DNA from: Solicoccozyma terricola
Lineage: Eukaryota > Basidiomycota > Tremellomycetes > Filobasidiales > Piskurozymaceae
Direction: 5' to 3'
DNA length: 64,000 bases
Assembly: GCA_001600875.1 (NCBI GenBank)
Contig: BCLD01000009.1
Location: forward strand, 373,915 to 437,914
A model generated the notes under the pieces. It did not search any database. It was given only the letters and a program-made list of their open reading frames with translations, and was not told the DNA's origin. Shown piece after piece: positions 21,501 through 33,417 of the stretch. Position 1 is the first letter of the stretch. Each line of letters begins with the position of its first letter. The translations under genes were made by a program, and so were the position numbers.

Positions 21501-24367
21501 ACGACGCAGCTTCTCCATCATGGGTGGAGTGGGTCCACCACCTCCGTCTCCGTTGCCGAAGAGCAGCAGAGCTTGAGATGTGACTTCGAGGTTCTTGTGA
21601 TTCTTGATGCCATTAGTAAGGTCATCCATGTTGCACCTGCACGTCGAAGGGGGTCGCGCAGAATTAGCAGAGCGGTACGGCAGGAACGCTTCCCGGAACT
21701 CACTGAGAGTTGTAGTTGTTGACAGGTGTCATGTGCGTGAGAGATTGGCTGCCATCAAGGCCCACCCAGTTGAAGCTCGAGTGCGGGAACGGATTGACAG
21801 AGTTCCAGGCGAGCTTGTTGGTATAGAAGTTCTTGGTGCCGGCGAGACGAGCAATTTGCGGGAGCTGCGACGAGTATCCGACTTTGGCGAGGAGTAGGTC
21901 AGATGGACGGCAGACCCGACACTTCGGATAAGGCTCAATATTACACTTACATGTATCCGGCAAAACGAACGTCGGACAACGTTTCCCGAAACGGCTTTCG
22001 TAGAATCGTTGACCATAAAGGAACTGCCTGCACAAAGCTTCTCCGCTTGGAAGATTCGTGTCCATTTCGACCCAAGTCCCGCCAACAGGTTCTGTGACGA
22101 TATTACGGCGACGATCTTTGAGTTTATGTGGATGTCGGGAAATATTCTCACTCGACCCCCACACTCACGGAACTGTCCAGTGCCGATCCTCGCCTTGACT
22201 CGATCGAACAACAATGGGTAGAGCTGCTCGAGCCACTTGAATTGTTGTGCCTGAGTGCATGAGAACCTGTGCTCGGGGTATCGTTCCATGAGATCGACCT
22301 GGTGGCGAAGTGCAGTCTTCAGCACGGTAGGTTGCATGACAATATCCAGCTAGCCTACCTGAGTCGACCAAGACCTTGCTACTTTCTGCTGGGTAACCGA
22401 GAACGGCCAGAGCCTGAGACGGGTTCAAAAGAAAAAGAAAAAAGAAAAAAGAAAAAACAACTATCAGCGTCGCTCTATACTACACTCAACGTCGATAAAT
22501 GTCCAAACCCACCAAGCTGTATCAATATGACAATGCCCAACGCCCCACAAATTCCCCGTTTTATCCACTCCAACCACCTTCTTCCCCTCCCTTTCTTTCT
22601 CCATCTTCACCTCCCAATCCGTACCCAACACATCCTCCGCAACCTTTCTACACCTTGAGATACTCGACGCGTCCCTATAATCAAAAGTGTTCATGATCTC
22701 ATTGGCGCAATACATTGCTCGATTCTTCATTGGAGATTGATCGGGGAATTGTTCAGCGACTTGGTGGAGGGTGTCAAAGTCCCACATGAGGCGCCTGTTG
22801 GAAGCGACAGGGGGGTAGCGTGAGGATTAAACTTGTTGGCCAACTCTCGTTGAAGATCTACACTCACCAGGCGTCCATATTCGGAACGATCAAATCGGCG
22901 CTATTCAACTACCAAAATCGTCTAAGCGTCAATAACCCCCACCGAAGAAAGGCAGGTTCCCTGGATCCATTACAACGTAGGATCCATCCAAACCTACCTT
23001 GTAGTATCTGTTTTGCTAAATAAATAAATAAAAAACCCGCACGAAACACAACGCAAATCATCAGCTGATTATTTACAAATATATCTCAGACACCGAATAG
23101 AAACTCCGCTGGACTCACATCAGGCGGGGCCATATTATCAATCCCAAACATGCCATTCTATCCCCCGAACCGGATCCCACGCCTCATCATCAGCTTCCCT
23201 TTTTCCCAACGCGTCGTCCCACTACTCCACTACTCTTTCCACACACACTCACACAACTAGCTTCGACATAAAAACTGAAAACCCCACTTTTCCTCCCTTG
23301 TTCCGGAATGATAAATTCGACTCTCCTATCTACTCCGAATCCACCTGTTATTCCTTGAAGTGGTAATCCAGTCGTTGAGAATATCATAGCTTCGGATGAT
23401 GAGTCGAATTCGACTGAGGGTTTGGGGGGGGTGGGGGGGGAGGGAAAGAAAACAGGACGAGTGTGAGGGTTATAGATTGGGTGGAAGAAGAGGTAGGGAG
23501 GATGACGAACATTGAACACGCTCGTAATCTTTCCAACTAGGTGGGATCTTGACTGTGATTCTGAACCAATGGTTCGTCTAAAAGAAAAAATTGTGACGTT
23601 CAAAGAAGTCATCAAAAGACGGCCAAAGGAAAAACCCGAAATGAACATACAAAACAAGAGTCGGTGATTTTACACAATCAGCATGAAAATTCCATAAAAA
23701 AAACCAAAAAAAACCAGAAAAAAAAGGACATTAGAAATCCTCACCCCTAGAATTTTCCCAATCAAACACCCAACCATAAAACCAAACAATCCATTTCATT
23801 CCTCCCCAAACCCATCAGTTCTCCACCCCCTCTTCTCATCCTCTTTTCCAAAACTCACAACTAGGTCCCAACTCCACTCCCTTCCCCACCTCTTTCCACC
23901 CTTTAACCCTAACAACCTCTTCAAAACTAGGTTTCGACCTCCCAGGTGCACTCCATAATTCCATTTTCACATACCCATTTAAAGAACTTGGATCTTTTGA
24001 TGGTGTTGATGTGTCGAGACGGTGATTGTATAGAAGGGAGGAAAGGTTTTGGGTAGAGTAGTGGCCGCCTAGGAAGTTGTTCAGTCGGCCCTGTGGGGAA
24101 TAGGAGGTAATGATACATTTCAGTTTGGGGGAATTACATGGGATAGATTGGATTTACCATTGTAGAGTTCTTAAGATGTTTAGGACCTGTTGTTTTTTTT
24201 TTACATTCCCAATCCACCATATCAGCGCCAATCTCAAAGGGAAGGCGTCGGGGTTCCCCGTTCCCCAACTCACGAGCTTGGAAATTCAATTGAGGATAAT
24301 CATCCTTGTTCCGTATCTGTGATTCGACACTAGAACCGAATGGGAGATTGGGATCACTACCACCCAT
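18571..24367 (-). CDS. AMS1: Vacuolar-type alpha-mannosidase (GH38, AMS1)
   Basis: Cytosol-to-vacuole class alpha-mannosidase that trims free oligomannosides. About 25 exons; the 5' series I traced in phase is 24367-24274, 24186-24158, 24090-23859, 23746-23745 (2 nt), 23577-23511, 23413-23253, 23157-23119, 23015-22998, 22908-22868, 22794-22513, 22413-22359, 22298-22169, 22091-21951, 21881-21704 and 21636-21370, continuing to a TGA at 18571. The N-terminal domain has [16 protein letters not shown] and NGMFGID. The GH38 catalytic domain shows [13 protein letters not shown] (zinc His/Asp), [15 protein letters not shown] and [12 protein letters not shown] with the nucleophile Asp. The later domain has [11 protein letters not shown] and the C-terminal beta domain. 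No signal peptide is seen, as expected for Ams1. It is tail-to-tail with the Zn2Cys6 gene, 142 bp apart. Confidence 0.92.
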
Positions 24368-24876
24368 ATTTGAGTACTGATTTATCCCCAAATACACAAC
24401 TCCGGCAAAAAAAGAGGAAAAGAATCGATGAGCGGTTGGATTGATTGGGAAGTCCGAGTTGGAATGCAAGGGGAGATGTAATGGTTGAGTTACGACGGAC
24501 GCAGTGTCAGGGAAGTATATCGAAATGATGGGGTGGTCCATCTGAGTAAATTGAATTACTACACTCACCGCTGTATAGCCAGATGTGGATTGATGAATGG
24601 TGGATGTGGAGGATGGTGGTGATGCCTACCTACCCAACCCCGACGACTACTTGATCGATGAGCCCTCCCTTCCCTTGCCGTCTCTGCATCCCCGGGGGGT
24701 CCGGTGCCCCGGGGTATGGACACGTGACACCGGCCATGTCCGATCCTTATCAAGCCCGGGTATCCAATGACGTGGCACTCAATGACATGGGCATGGGCCA
24801 GGGAGACAGCGGGTGACAGCCCCCCCCCCCCCCCCCCACATATCCCATTAACCACCACAGTACTCGGTATCAAGCC
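24368..24876. promoter_or_regulatory. Divergent promoter, AMS1 / leucine-rich gene
   Basis: A 509-bp intergenic region between two divergent starts. It contains a CACGTG palindrome (24721-24726), a TGACGTGG element (24768-24775) and an 18-nt C run (24820-24837) just upstream of the plus-strand start. Motif function is inferred from the known bHLH and bZIP core sequences only. Confidence 0.45.
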
Positions 24877-26589
24877 ATGGGACGCAATCGTACTCTGCAA
24901 GCATATCATGATCAAGACTACAATCCATCCTCTTATTCCAAATCCACATCACCATCCTCATCCACATCAACACATCCATCCAAACCCACCACAACCACAT
25001 CAACCACATCAGTAACAAACCTCATTAATAAATCACGCATCGAGCAAAATCGTCATATTTGGAACCTAGCTCGTCGTTCTACGTCTCGTATTGATCCAAA
25101 AGAAAAAGATGATGGACAAGAGATTGGTATACCGTGGATGGATACTATCACTGATCGATTATATAACCCAACATCATCATCATCGTCAACATCATTTATA
25201 CCATCAACCACCGTCTCTTTGAACAATCCAACAACATTCCAACATATACGTAATCAACATACAATCATTCCATCTACATCTACATCCACACGAACACGAA
25301 CACGTACACGTACAACTCCAGGTCCACCACCACCACTATCATGGTCCCAACGTCCATCTATCCCCAACCTCCCATCTTTTAATCTCAATAATCAAAGGAA
25401 CAATCATCGAATACATGAAATATGGAGAAATTTTGTCGTTTCCAGGTTATTGGAAAGGGATTTAATGCCTATTGATAATACGCACCGAGATGAAGATGTG
25501 ATCGACAACAACGAGGACGAGGACGAGGACCATCGAATCGGTGCTATTTCATTAATCTCAACATGTCTTCGTCTAATAGCCCGACATCTTGATCCTTCCC
25601 TTACCTCATCTCCATCCACCGATACCACCACCACCACCACTACAACAACACCACAAGGAGAAGAAACGGAATGGATAGAACATCATCTATCTACGTTGAG
25701 TCTATCATATCGGATCTTAATCATGGAATGGGGAGTTATAGATCGAGTGCTATCATGGAAAGGCATACGTATGATTTATTCACCTAAAATCGAGGATGAA
25801 ATCCCTTCTTCAAAGGGTAAACAAAAAGACGAAGATGACAACGACGATGATGATGATGATGATGGATTAGAAGAATGGGAAAAATCAGAAGATGAAAAAA
25901 CAATCGATTCAAATCATCTTCCAATACTCGATTTAACATATATACCTATCCCAATCCCTTCATTAAAACGACTTCTTTCAACGACGAATTCAATTCGATT
26001 TTTATCATTGTCTGGTATTGGAATTAGGTTCGATGAAGCTATTAAATTGATACCGGAGAATGTGGGTGTTAGATTGGAAGCGTTGGGAGTGGCGGATTTG
26101 AAGGTTAGAAGGTTGGATGATTTGGAATCGGGGTTGAGAGCGTTAAGGAAATGGGCTGTTAGATTGGAGGTGAGATGAGCCTTTTGTTTTAGGGGAACGA
26201 CTCCCCAAATTAGAAAACATGGGAAGAGAAATATACTGATCTTGGTGCATTTTTTTTGCATCCCCGACCTGTGGGAATCACAGTTCCTAGATGTATCAAA
26301 TTCAGGACCACCGATCTCTCTTTATCCCACATCATCAACCTACCCACTCTACCCACCATCTCATCTATTCATCAAACTCCTCAAAGATCTACACAAAGAT
26401 GATATCACACCAACAACGCTTCATCAAGGATCACCCGTTTACACGCTTTTCCCATCCCTTCGAACATTGGTTGCTAAGTCCGAATCTCACTATGATGCGG
26501 AAAATACGTCTATGGAATACGGACGGACGAAGGGGTTCATGTTACGACGCGCAGTTGGGGATGAGAGGTGGTTGGATGTTATTGGTTAG
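24877..26589 (+). CDS. Unidentified protein with leucine-rich-repeat-like C terminus
   Basis: Two exons (24877-26169, 26284-26589) join in phase to 532 residues. The first 170 residues are Ser/Thr/Pro/Asn-rich and likely disordered. A middle part contains IHEIWRNFVVSRLLERDL and an LSYRILIMEWGVIDRVLSW helix-rich stretch, then a run of Asp (about residues 310-325). The C-terminal third repeats leucine-rich patterns: IRFLSLSGIGI, LEALGVADLKV, LEFLDVSNSGPPI and LRTLVAKS. These suggest a few degenerate leucine-rich repeats as in F-box/LRR proteins, but I see no F-box. Function is unknown; the splice and the conserved-looking LRR positions argue for a real gene. It shares a divergent promoter with AMS1. 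Confidence 0.65.
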
Positions 26590-27832
26590 ATTCATTGTAG
26601 TAGGATGTGCTGCAGGGTTTCAAAAAAACGGGGTTAACGACGGTATCAGCATGTATTTGGTAGGCGAGAGGTTGATTACTGTATCCTTTAGAATCCTGCG
26701 ATATATTGTAATACTTGCAAATTGAAGACTTGTCGAAACGCGGGTGGCAAAACGGGTTTGTGCCTGAACTTTTGATTATAGTGATACTCCCTTCGTCCTC
26801 TACAAGGAGGAGATCGCAGATTGCATGGAGCCAACCAAGGTGAGAGTAAATGTGAGGTTACTTGAGCGTGGTATGGGGGAGGGCGAGAGGGACATCATAG
26901 CCACCTGTAGTCCAGTATTTTCAGCTTCCACCTGCACCCTCAACCGACAACAGCCTCCTCCTCGCCCCCCCCCCCCCGTTTGCACACCTCTAGAAAATTG
27001 ACTGCTGACAACCCCTATTCCATGCACTACGCATCGTCTGATAGCCGATTCGCCATCGTCATCAACTTACTGGCGTTCCTCAAAGCTGTCGGTAAAGCCC
27101 AGCGGGTGTTTTTCAGGGAGTACGTGAAAAGAGCGATAGGTCTTGTCGATGAGCTCTTGAAAGGCGGTTTTTCGTTCCTGAGAATATTTGATCTCACGCA
27201 TAGTTTGACGGACACATCCGCGTGCATCGAAGCGGGTAGACATCATGAGGGATGGGAAACATGGTAGACAGGGGTGTTTCTTGGATCATTTCTGTCCTGG
27301 TTGGCAACTATGATACTAACCTGGTAACTTCTAGTGACCAACGCAGACCATTCACAAAACAACCACTCGCTTCGTCAATCGTCATGAGGGACTTGATAAC
27401 CATCTAATTGAGGGTACTGGTCAACATTCCCGGCCTATGGGTAATGGGAGGTGTGCCGGTCAAACGTCTGTTTCGACATGCAGTGATGAAAGAGGTGATC
27501 TCCATTCCCGGATCTTCTGTGATGGGATGGGAGAGTCGCAGCAAAACTTCCCAGAGTGCAGGTTCTTTTATTGTTCACGAGCTATTCCGTCCAGGTCCCG
27601 CTCCTCGCAAAGGTTAGCCGACGACGAGGACGATTTGTTCACCTGCCGGCCGGCTTGACGACCAGCCCGTCTCATTCACACCAGCGTGAAGTTTCTGCTC
27701 CTAAACACAGACATGCATACCAAGATGATATAAATGATACATGCAGAACAAAGAGCTAATGAAAGCGAGGAGATGAAGTGAAAATGAAAAGAACAGGGAA
27801 AAGATATCGTGAAAGACCTCTACCAACCGACT
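26590..27832. other. 1.2-kb region without a recognised gene
   Basis: No conserved coding exon was recognised between the leucine-rich gene and the MRT4 stop. It holds a 13-nt C run (about 26967-26979). An 82-codon plus-strand frame from the ATG at 27022 to 27267 is helix-like and rich in Lys, Leu and Phe, with an overlapping 66-codon minus-strand frame (27027-27227). It may contain 3' UTRs, a small gene or a non-coding RNA. Confidence 0.4.
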
Positions 27833-28836
27833 CTAAGCCATCTCAGCATCAGAACCTGCATCTTCATCGCCGACGACTTCAGAATCCAACTCTGTTCCCT
27901 CTACGAAACCCTCTGCCTCTGACCATCGACCGCCGAGATGTACTTGGAAGGTCTGAGTAGGGGGATACGAACCACTGTCAGTCAGATGATTTGACCCTCG
28001 AGTATAATGGCTACATCGTCGACTCACCGCCATCATCACGCCCAACAAACTCAACAACCTCGCCTTTTCCGCCGTCAACTTCTCTCCCTTCTTACAAATG
28101 ACAACCTCCTCTTCCAAACTCGGGACTCCTCTAATCAATTTGATCATATTCAAACCACATCCCCTCAGTTGTGGTTCCATGGAATGAGGGAAGGAATCAC
28201 CCTCAAAGTTCAAGATAGGACCGACAGGGAGAGTGTACGTCGATGAGGCCGGTTGATTGGTTCGAGCGTAGCATGGCCGAGTGAAGGTGGAGAACCAATC
28301 ACGGGTCTCTTCGATTGAAAAGGATGTGAGGAAGAGACCGATAGGTCCTTTTAGGCGCTGTAGAGAGACGGAGAATCGTTTCAGTGGTCGGACGGGGTAC
28401 AAGATTCAACCCTACTCACCTTGGCGATCTCGTACAGACCCTCCTTGTACTCCGTCTCGAGAGTGTCTCCGAGTGCTTTTGCCACGACCTTGTTCTTGCC
28501 GTAGATCAGTCGGCCGGTTCTGGGAAGAGCAGGCAATGGGTTCAGCTTTAAATGCAAACGACAACATACCCACGAGCGCACTCACCCCTTCCACTCCTTC
28601 CTAATCTCCTTCAGACTATCATTCCTCATGTCACCAACGCTGAACAACCAGACATACTTGTATTCATCGATTGATTTCCTGATATCCTCGACGAGTTTCT
28701 TCTTGTCGTCGAGTGACTTTTTGGCCGTCTTGGTCAGAGAGACTTATGGGTAGCGGTGGAAAATGTCAGCCGGGGGGAAGGGACACGGAGACCGCAAAAG
28801 GAACGTACCGATCTTTGCGCGCTTGGAACGAGGCAT
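27833..28836 (-). CDS. MRT4: Ribosome assembly factor MRT4 (P0-like)
   Basis: Five exons (28836-28809, 28742-28586, 28519-28420, 28357-28028, 27952-27833) give 244 residues, matching Mrt4 (about 236). Mrt4 resembles ribosomal stalk protein P0 and occupies its site on nuclear pre-60S particles until P0 replaces it. The N terminus MPRSKRAKI-VSLTKTAKKS-LDDKK is the family signature. It is followed by YKYVWLFSVGDMRND, the RNA-binding GRLIYGKNKVVAKALG, and PQLRGCGLNMIKLIRGVP. The C terminus is acidic and lacks the P0 stalk tail, as expected. It is divergent from NOP2, another 60S biogenesis gene, with 241 bp between starts and two CACGTG sites in that gap. Confidence 0.95.
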
Positions 28837-28939
28837 GGTGTGGTGAAGACTGGAAGCTGGAAGTGTTTTGAAGAAGATATTTGGCTGATTGATATCTAGC
28901 GATGCTCAAACAGCACTCTGTCCAGACATTTTTGGATGA

Positions 28940-28974
28940 CACGTGACATAAATATTGCGAGAGAGTGTCACGTG
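28940..28974. promoter_or_regulatory. Paired CACGTG palindromes in MRT4/NOP2 bidirectional promoter
   Basis: Two CACGTG hexamers at 28940-28945 and 28969-28974 lie near the middle of the 241-bp gap between MRT4 and NOP2. Their flanks mirror each other (GACACGTGACA and TGTCACGTGAA), so each site faces one gene. CACGTG is the core bound by Cbf1/Pho4-type bHLH proteins; which factor acts here is unknown. Confidence 0.6.
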
Positions 28975-29077
28975 AAACTACATCGCTGCTCGACTTATTT
29001 TGAAAGCTCAACAGCCAACACAGTCTTCCTCCCTGCTTCGTCCATCTTGCTTCTCAACAACCTCTTCATCTCATACC

Positions 29078-31780
29078 ATGGGTCACAAATCCCGTAACAA
29101 GCAGGCGGATCCAACTCCTCTCATCGGAAGTGATGCATTCCGTGATCCTAGAAACGCCAGGTCGGCCAAGAAGGGGAACAAGAGAAAGGCAGACGAGTTC
29201 GGAGTGAGCGGATCTGGAGTCGGCAAGAAGAGTAAGCAGGACGGGAAGGGTAAAGGGAAGGGGAGAGAGGAGATTGAGGAAAGCGAGGATGAAGCGCTTC
29301 AGCCTGGGTGAGTTGATCTCATGGCAGTGGTCATCGAACAAAGCACGAGAGCTGAAACCTCCCTGCGGTTTCCCACCACCTCTAGACAACTCTCAGAGTC
29401 TGAGGATGAGCAACCCAAATCCAAGAAATCCAAAAAGGCAAAGGACTTGTCCATTCCTGCTCATGCTACCAAAGAGCTCCGGTTCTCTGACGATGAAGAT
29501 GCCCCAAGTGACGATGTGAGTGCCACCTATCCGAGCATCACCCAATTTCTGGTTCAAGCGGTCTGACTCTAACGTCAAAATTCCCAACAGGACATCCTCA
29601 ATGACGGAGAAGAAGCTGCTCCACCAGTTCTCCACTCTTTCGATCTCGACGACGCTCCCGAAGACGCTGATCTCGAGATGGAGGGTGATGAATTCGGTTT
29701 GTCCGAGAGCGAGGCCGAAAAAGAGGATGGGTTTGGACCTGATTCCGAGGAAGATGAGGAAGATGACGTCGTAGAGGATGATGGGTTCGATACGACTGAT
29801 GATGAGAACGACGCGGACGTCGAGATGGAAGGAGACGAGCTTGCTCCTCCCCATCTTCGACCGAACCCAACGGCGGAGGAAGGAGGCGAGATCACCACCA
29901 ACCTTGAAGATGATCTAAACAATGATGGGTGGACGTTACCCGCCGTTGATGGAGGAGAAGAAGAGGAAGAGGAGGGCGTTTCTTTGCGAGATGTAGAGCG
30001 GAGGATGCGATGGTTGGTTGAAGTGTTGACTCCCAAGGAAGGGGGTGACAAGGTTGCTGGTCTCCCTGGCAGGTCAGTTTGGAGTGGAGTCGGATTTTGG
30101 CACGACACCTGCTGATGAGATTGATACAGGTCGAGATCGGACCACATGACGCAGTTGACGCATGACATTGCTCATTACTTTGGATACAATACCTTTTTGG
30201 TTGGAAAATTGATGGGCTTGTTCTCGATGGCAGAGGTGAGAGTCGTTTCTTTGCCTCGCGTTAATCCCAAGCGCCACTCATTTCATATCCTCCCACACCT
30301 CAGGCCGTCGCTTTCTTCGAAGCCAACGAGACCCCCAGACCCGTCACTATCCGAACCAACACCCTTCGAACCCGTCGTCGTGATCTCGCTCAGGCACTCA
30401 TCAACCGAGGTGTCAACCTGGAACCCATCGGTAAATGGTCAAAAGTCGGACTCCAAGTCTTTGAATCCCAAGTTCCCATCGGAGCCACACCAGAATACCT
30501 TGCAGGTCACTACATGCTCCAAGCTGCTTCCTCCTTCCTCCCAGTCATCGCTTTGGCTCCTCAGCCAAACGAGCGAGTCCTCGATATGGCTTCAGCTCCA
30601 GGTGGTAAAACGACATACATCTCTGCACTTCTTCAAAACACCGGAGTCGTATTCGCTAATGATTCGAACAAAGCTAGGACGAAGAGTTTGACTGCGAATG
30701 TCCATCGATTGGGTTGCAAGAATGTCGTTGTTTGTAGTTATGATGGGAGAGAGTTTCCAAAGGTTATGGGTGGATTCGATAGGGTTTTGTTGGATGCTCC
30801 TTGTTCTGGAACTGGTGTCATTAGTAAAGACCCGAGTGTCAAGATCAACAAGGTGAGTCCTCGGTGGCCTTGGCTCAATTCCACAATTTGACTGACTCTT
30901 CTGCAATCAGACCGAACGAGATTTCCACCTCCTCTCCCATCTTCAAAAACAACTCATCCTCTGTGCCCTCGACTCAGTCGACCCATCCTCCTCAACCGGT
31001 GGTTACATCGTCTACTCTACATGCTCAGTCACAGTCGACGAGAACGAATCTGTGGTCGATTACGCGTTGAGGAAGAGACCGCATTGTAAACTCGTTGAGA
31101 CTGGGTTGGAATTCGGTGTAGAGGGGTTCAAGTCGTTTGGAGGGAAACAGTTCGATTCGAGTTTGTCATTGACGAGAAGGTTTTATCCTCATAAGCATAA
31201 CAGTGAGTTGATGGGGCATGACTCGGGTCGAGTATTTGGATGGTTGTGAACACGTTTGACTAACCCAAATCCTCTTGTAGTGGATGGCTTCTACGTCGCC
31301 AAATTCAAAGTCGGTAAACGAAGCAAGAAACTCGCTACCACTACCGATGATGAGCCTGTGATGATGCTCGACGACGAAGGGATGTTGGTCGAGCAAGAGA
31401 GGACGACATTCAACGAAGACGAGGATGAGGCGTTGATTCGAGGTGAGTTTGGGATAGCAGACCATGAATTGGCAATGTGCTGTGGACATGAAACAAGGAC
31501 TAAATATGATTTCCATCTGTCTCCAACAGAGGCGAAACGCCAAGCTCTCAAGGCTAAGGGAGTGAAACTCTCCAAACCTACAACCACAAGCACGGCAACC
31601 CCAGCATCTGCACCTAAACCCACCAAGACCAAATCCAAGCCGGCCGCCGTTGACCTCCGGGCAATCCAGGCCAAGGAGCGGAAGACCAAGGATAACGTGG
31701 TGCCGAAGGCGGTAGGGAGTGAGGATGTTGTGGTGCAGAGCAAGAAGGGCAAGGGGAAGAAGAGCAGGACTGCGGTGTAG
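29078..31780 (+). CDS. NOP2: 25S rRNA m5C methyltransferase NOP2
   Basis: Eight exons (29078-29307, 29386-29515, 29591-30072, 30130-30235, 30304-30852, 30911-31202, 31281-31442, 31530-31780) give 733 residues. Nop2 methylates C2870 of yeast 25S rRNA and is needed for 60S assembly in the nucleolus. A basic N-terminal tail with KKSK/KKAK clusters leads into acidic stretches (residues about 130-230). The Rossmann SAM-binding core follows, with motif I DMASAPGGKTTY, motif IV LLDAPCSGTGV (the release Cys) and motif VI YSTCSVTVDENE (the catalytic Cys). RFYPHKHNMDGFYVAKF is the typical end of the domain. The tail is Lys-rich. The ATG at 29078 has a TACCATGG context. Confidence 0.95.
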
Positions 31781-32613
31781 AGGGTTGTAGATATGTGGGA
31801 TCGGGTGGCGATGAGATACTATTATGCATACGTCACACGTGAAGAGCTGGTACCAGGACATGGATGACTCAGCAAGGATGATTTCCCCTCTTCACGTCAC
31901 CAGATTTTTATCTCCGACAGTTATTTCTAAGCGCAAGTCTGTTCTGCGCCTCCTTGTGGCGCCATCCGTTTGCGCTTACCAGCCGGATCGTCCGCCCCCG
32001 GCCAGCCAAACCTTCATCCCGAGCTCGTCGTCGCACAGTCTGCTCTATCCAACAAGATCATCAAGAAAAGGTTAGCAGTTCTCGTTGTCATTATTGAGGA
32101 TCTGGGTACTGACGGAGTCGTTTGTCCTGCTATGCTCTACCGTTCTCATCATCGTCACTTTACCTCGCTTCAAATCAACTCGGATCTCTTCACCTTACAC
32201 TTTGGAATCGTCAATAGTCGACCAAGTAAGTCGGGATTGGATATTTGCAGATGGAGATATGGTCTTAGGAGAATGGCGTTGGGGTGGTGCAAGACGGATA
32301 GGACACGCGGCCGGTGTTCCAGCTCGAGCAACCGATTCAGATGAGACTAGGGACAAGTTTCAAATCCGCTCTCAAGCGACTATACCGCAACCAGCACATG
32401 TTTCGGAAATGCTTTTAGCAGTCATCAACAGAGATCTGGAATACATCTGCTAGTCGTCAATCCGATCAGACGTCGGTGTTCCAGCATGATTGTCCATCGG
32501 ATCCTCTTGCGAAGATTTTAAGGAGAACCTGGGGATATTCTACGACAAACCATCAAGCGAATGAAAGAAGTTTTACTGACAATCATGCGCCCTTTTTTTT
32601 TTCTTCTCATAGA
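31781..32613. other. 0.8-kb region upstream of eL34, content unresolved
   Basis: It lies between the NOP2 stop and the eL34 start. It has a CACGTG site (31836-31841), a candidate donor GTAAGT (32226-32231) and a T-rich CATAG acceptor one base before the eL34 ATG, consistent with a long 5'-UTR intron. A 122-codon frame at 32085-32453 has no family I recognise. It could be leader, intron sequence or a small unknown gene. Confidence 0.4.
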
Positions 32614-33168
32614 ATGGCTCAACGTGTCCAACTCCGCAAGCGTCAGCCATGTGCGTCACTCTTCGAAATCAAGCGATCGTGGGAACATTGGAACTGACAT
32701 CGATACTCCCCTCTCACAGACAACACCACCTCCAACAGGAGACGTGTCGTAAAGACCCCAGGTGGAAAGTTGGTAGTTCACCACCTCAAAAAGCTTGCTG
32801 TGAGTGATCTACTCCTCATATCACGCCAATTCTGCAATCACTCATTGTCATATTCTTTCGCCCTCTTCTAGTCTGCCCCAAAGTGCGGTGATTGTGGTGA
32901 TGCCCTTGCTGGTATCCCAGCTCTCCGACCACGCGAGTACGCTACCTTGTCCAAGAGACAAAAGACCGTTCAGCGAGCGTACGGTGGTTCGAGGTGTGCA
33001 GGATGTGTCAAGAACAGGTCAGTTCGACTGAAAGTTGTTTTCGGGTTTAGCATATGCTGATTGGATCATGTGCATGGTTGTTACAGGATCACCCGAGCAT
33101 TCTTGATTGAGGAGGCCAACATCGTCAAGAAGGTCCTCAAGGCTCAGACCGCTTCTAAGAAGAAGTAA
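32614..33168 (+). CDS. RPL34: 60S ribosomal protein eL34
   Basis: Four exons (32614-32650, 32720-32799, 32872-33017, 33087-33168) give 114 residues, close to the family length (about 117-121). The N terminus MAQRVQLRKRQPYNT-TSNRRRVVKTPGG is diagnostic. CGDC and CAGC supply the four zinc-binding cysteines, and the C terminus is Lys-rich. It is a structural component of the large subunit. The bases TTCTTCTCATAG directly before AATG suggest a 5'-UTR intron, as is common in fungal ribosomal protein genes. It completes a local cluster of large-subunit genes with MRT4 and NOP2. Confidence 0.95.
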
Positions 33169-33417
33169 ATGCTGGGACTTGTTTAGGATTTTGTTCTTCT
33201 GAGGAGATGTGTAGGGAAGAGGCTCTTTTGGGAAGGAAAAGGGAATCTTTCGGATGAGTGTAATGGGATTGTCATACTTGAGATCTTGGAGATGATGATT
33301 TCCATACTCGTCGAGTTTTCACATTGATGGACGTTGGTTACCTGAGCGTTCGTGATTGTGCGTGCATGTGTTCGAATCGAGGATCATGCAGCGTCTAGTC
33401 TATACAACAACATCACA

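Noticed and set aside
21729..22337. 202-codon minus-strand frame within AMS1
   Set aside because: It mixes AMS1 exon frame at its start with read-through into introns and a wrong frame; the spliced GH38 sequence explains the region.
29575..30168. Ser-rich minus-strand frame opposite NOP2
   Set aside because: It is the antisense of the acidic Glu/Asp stretch of NOP2.
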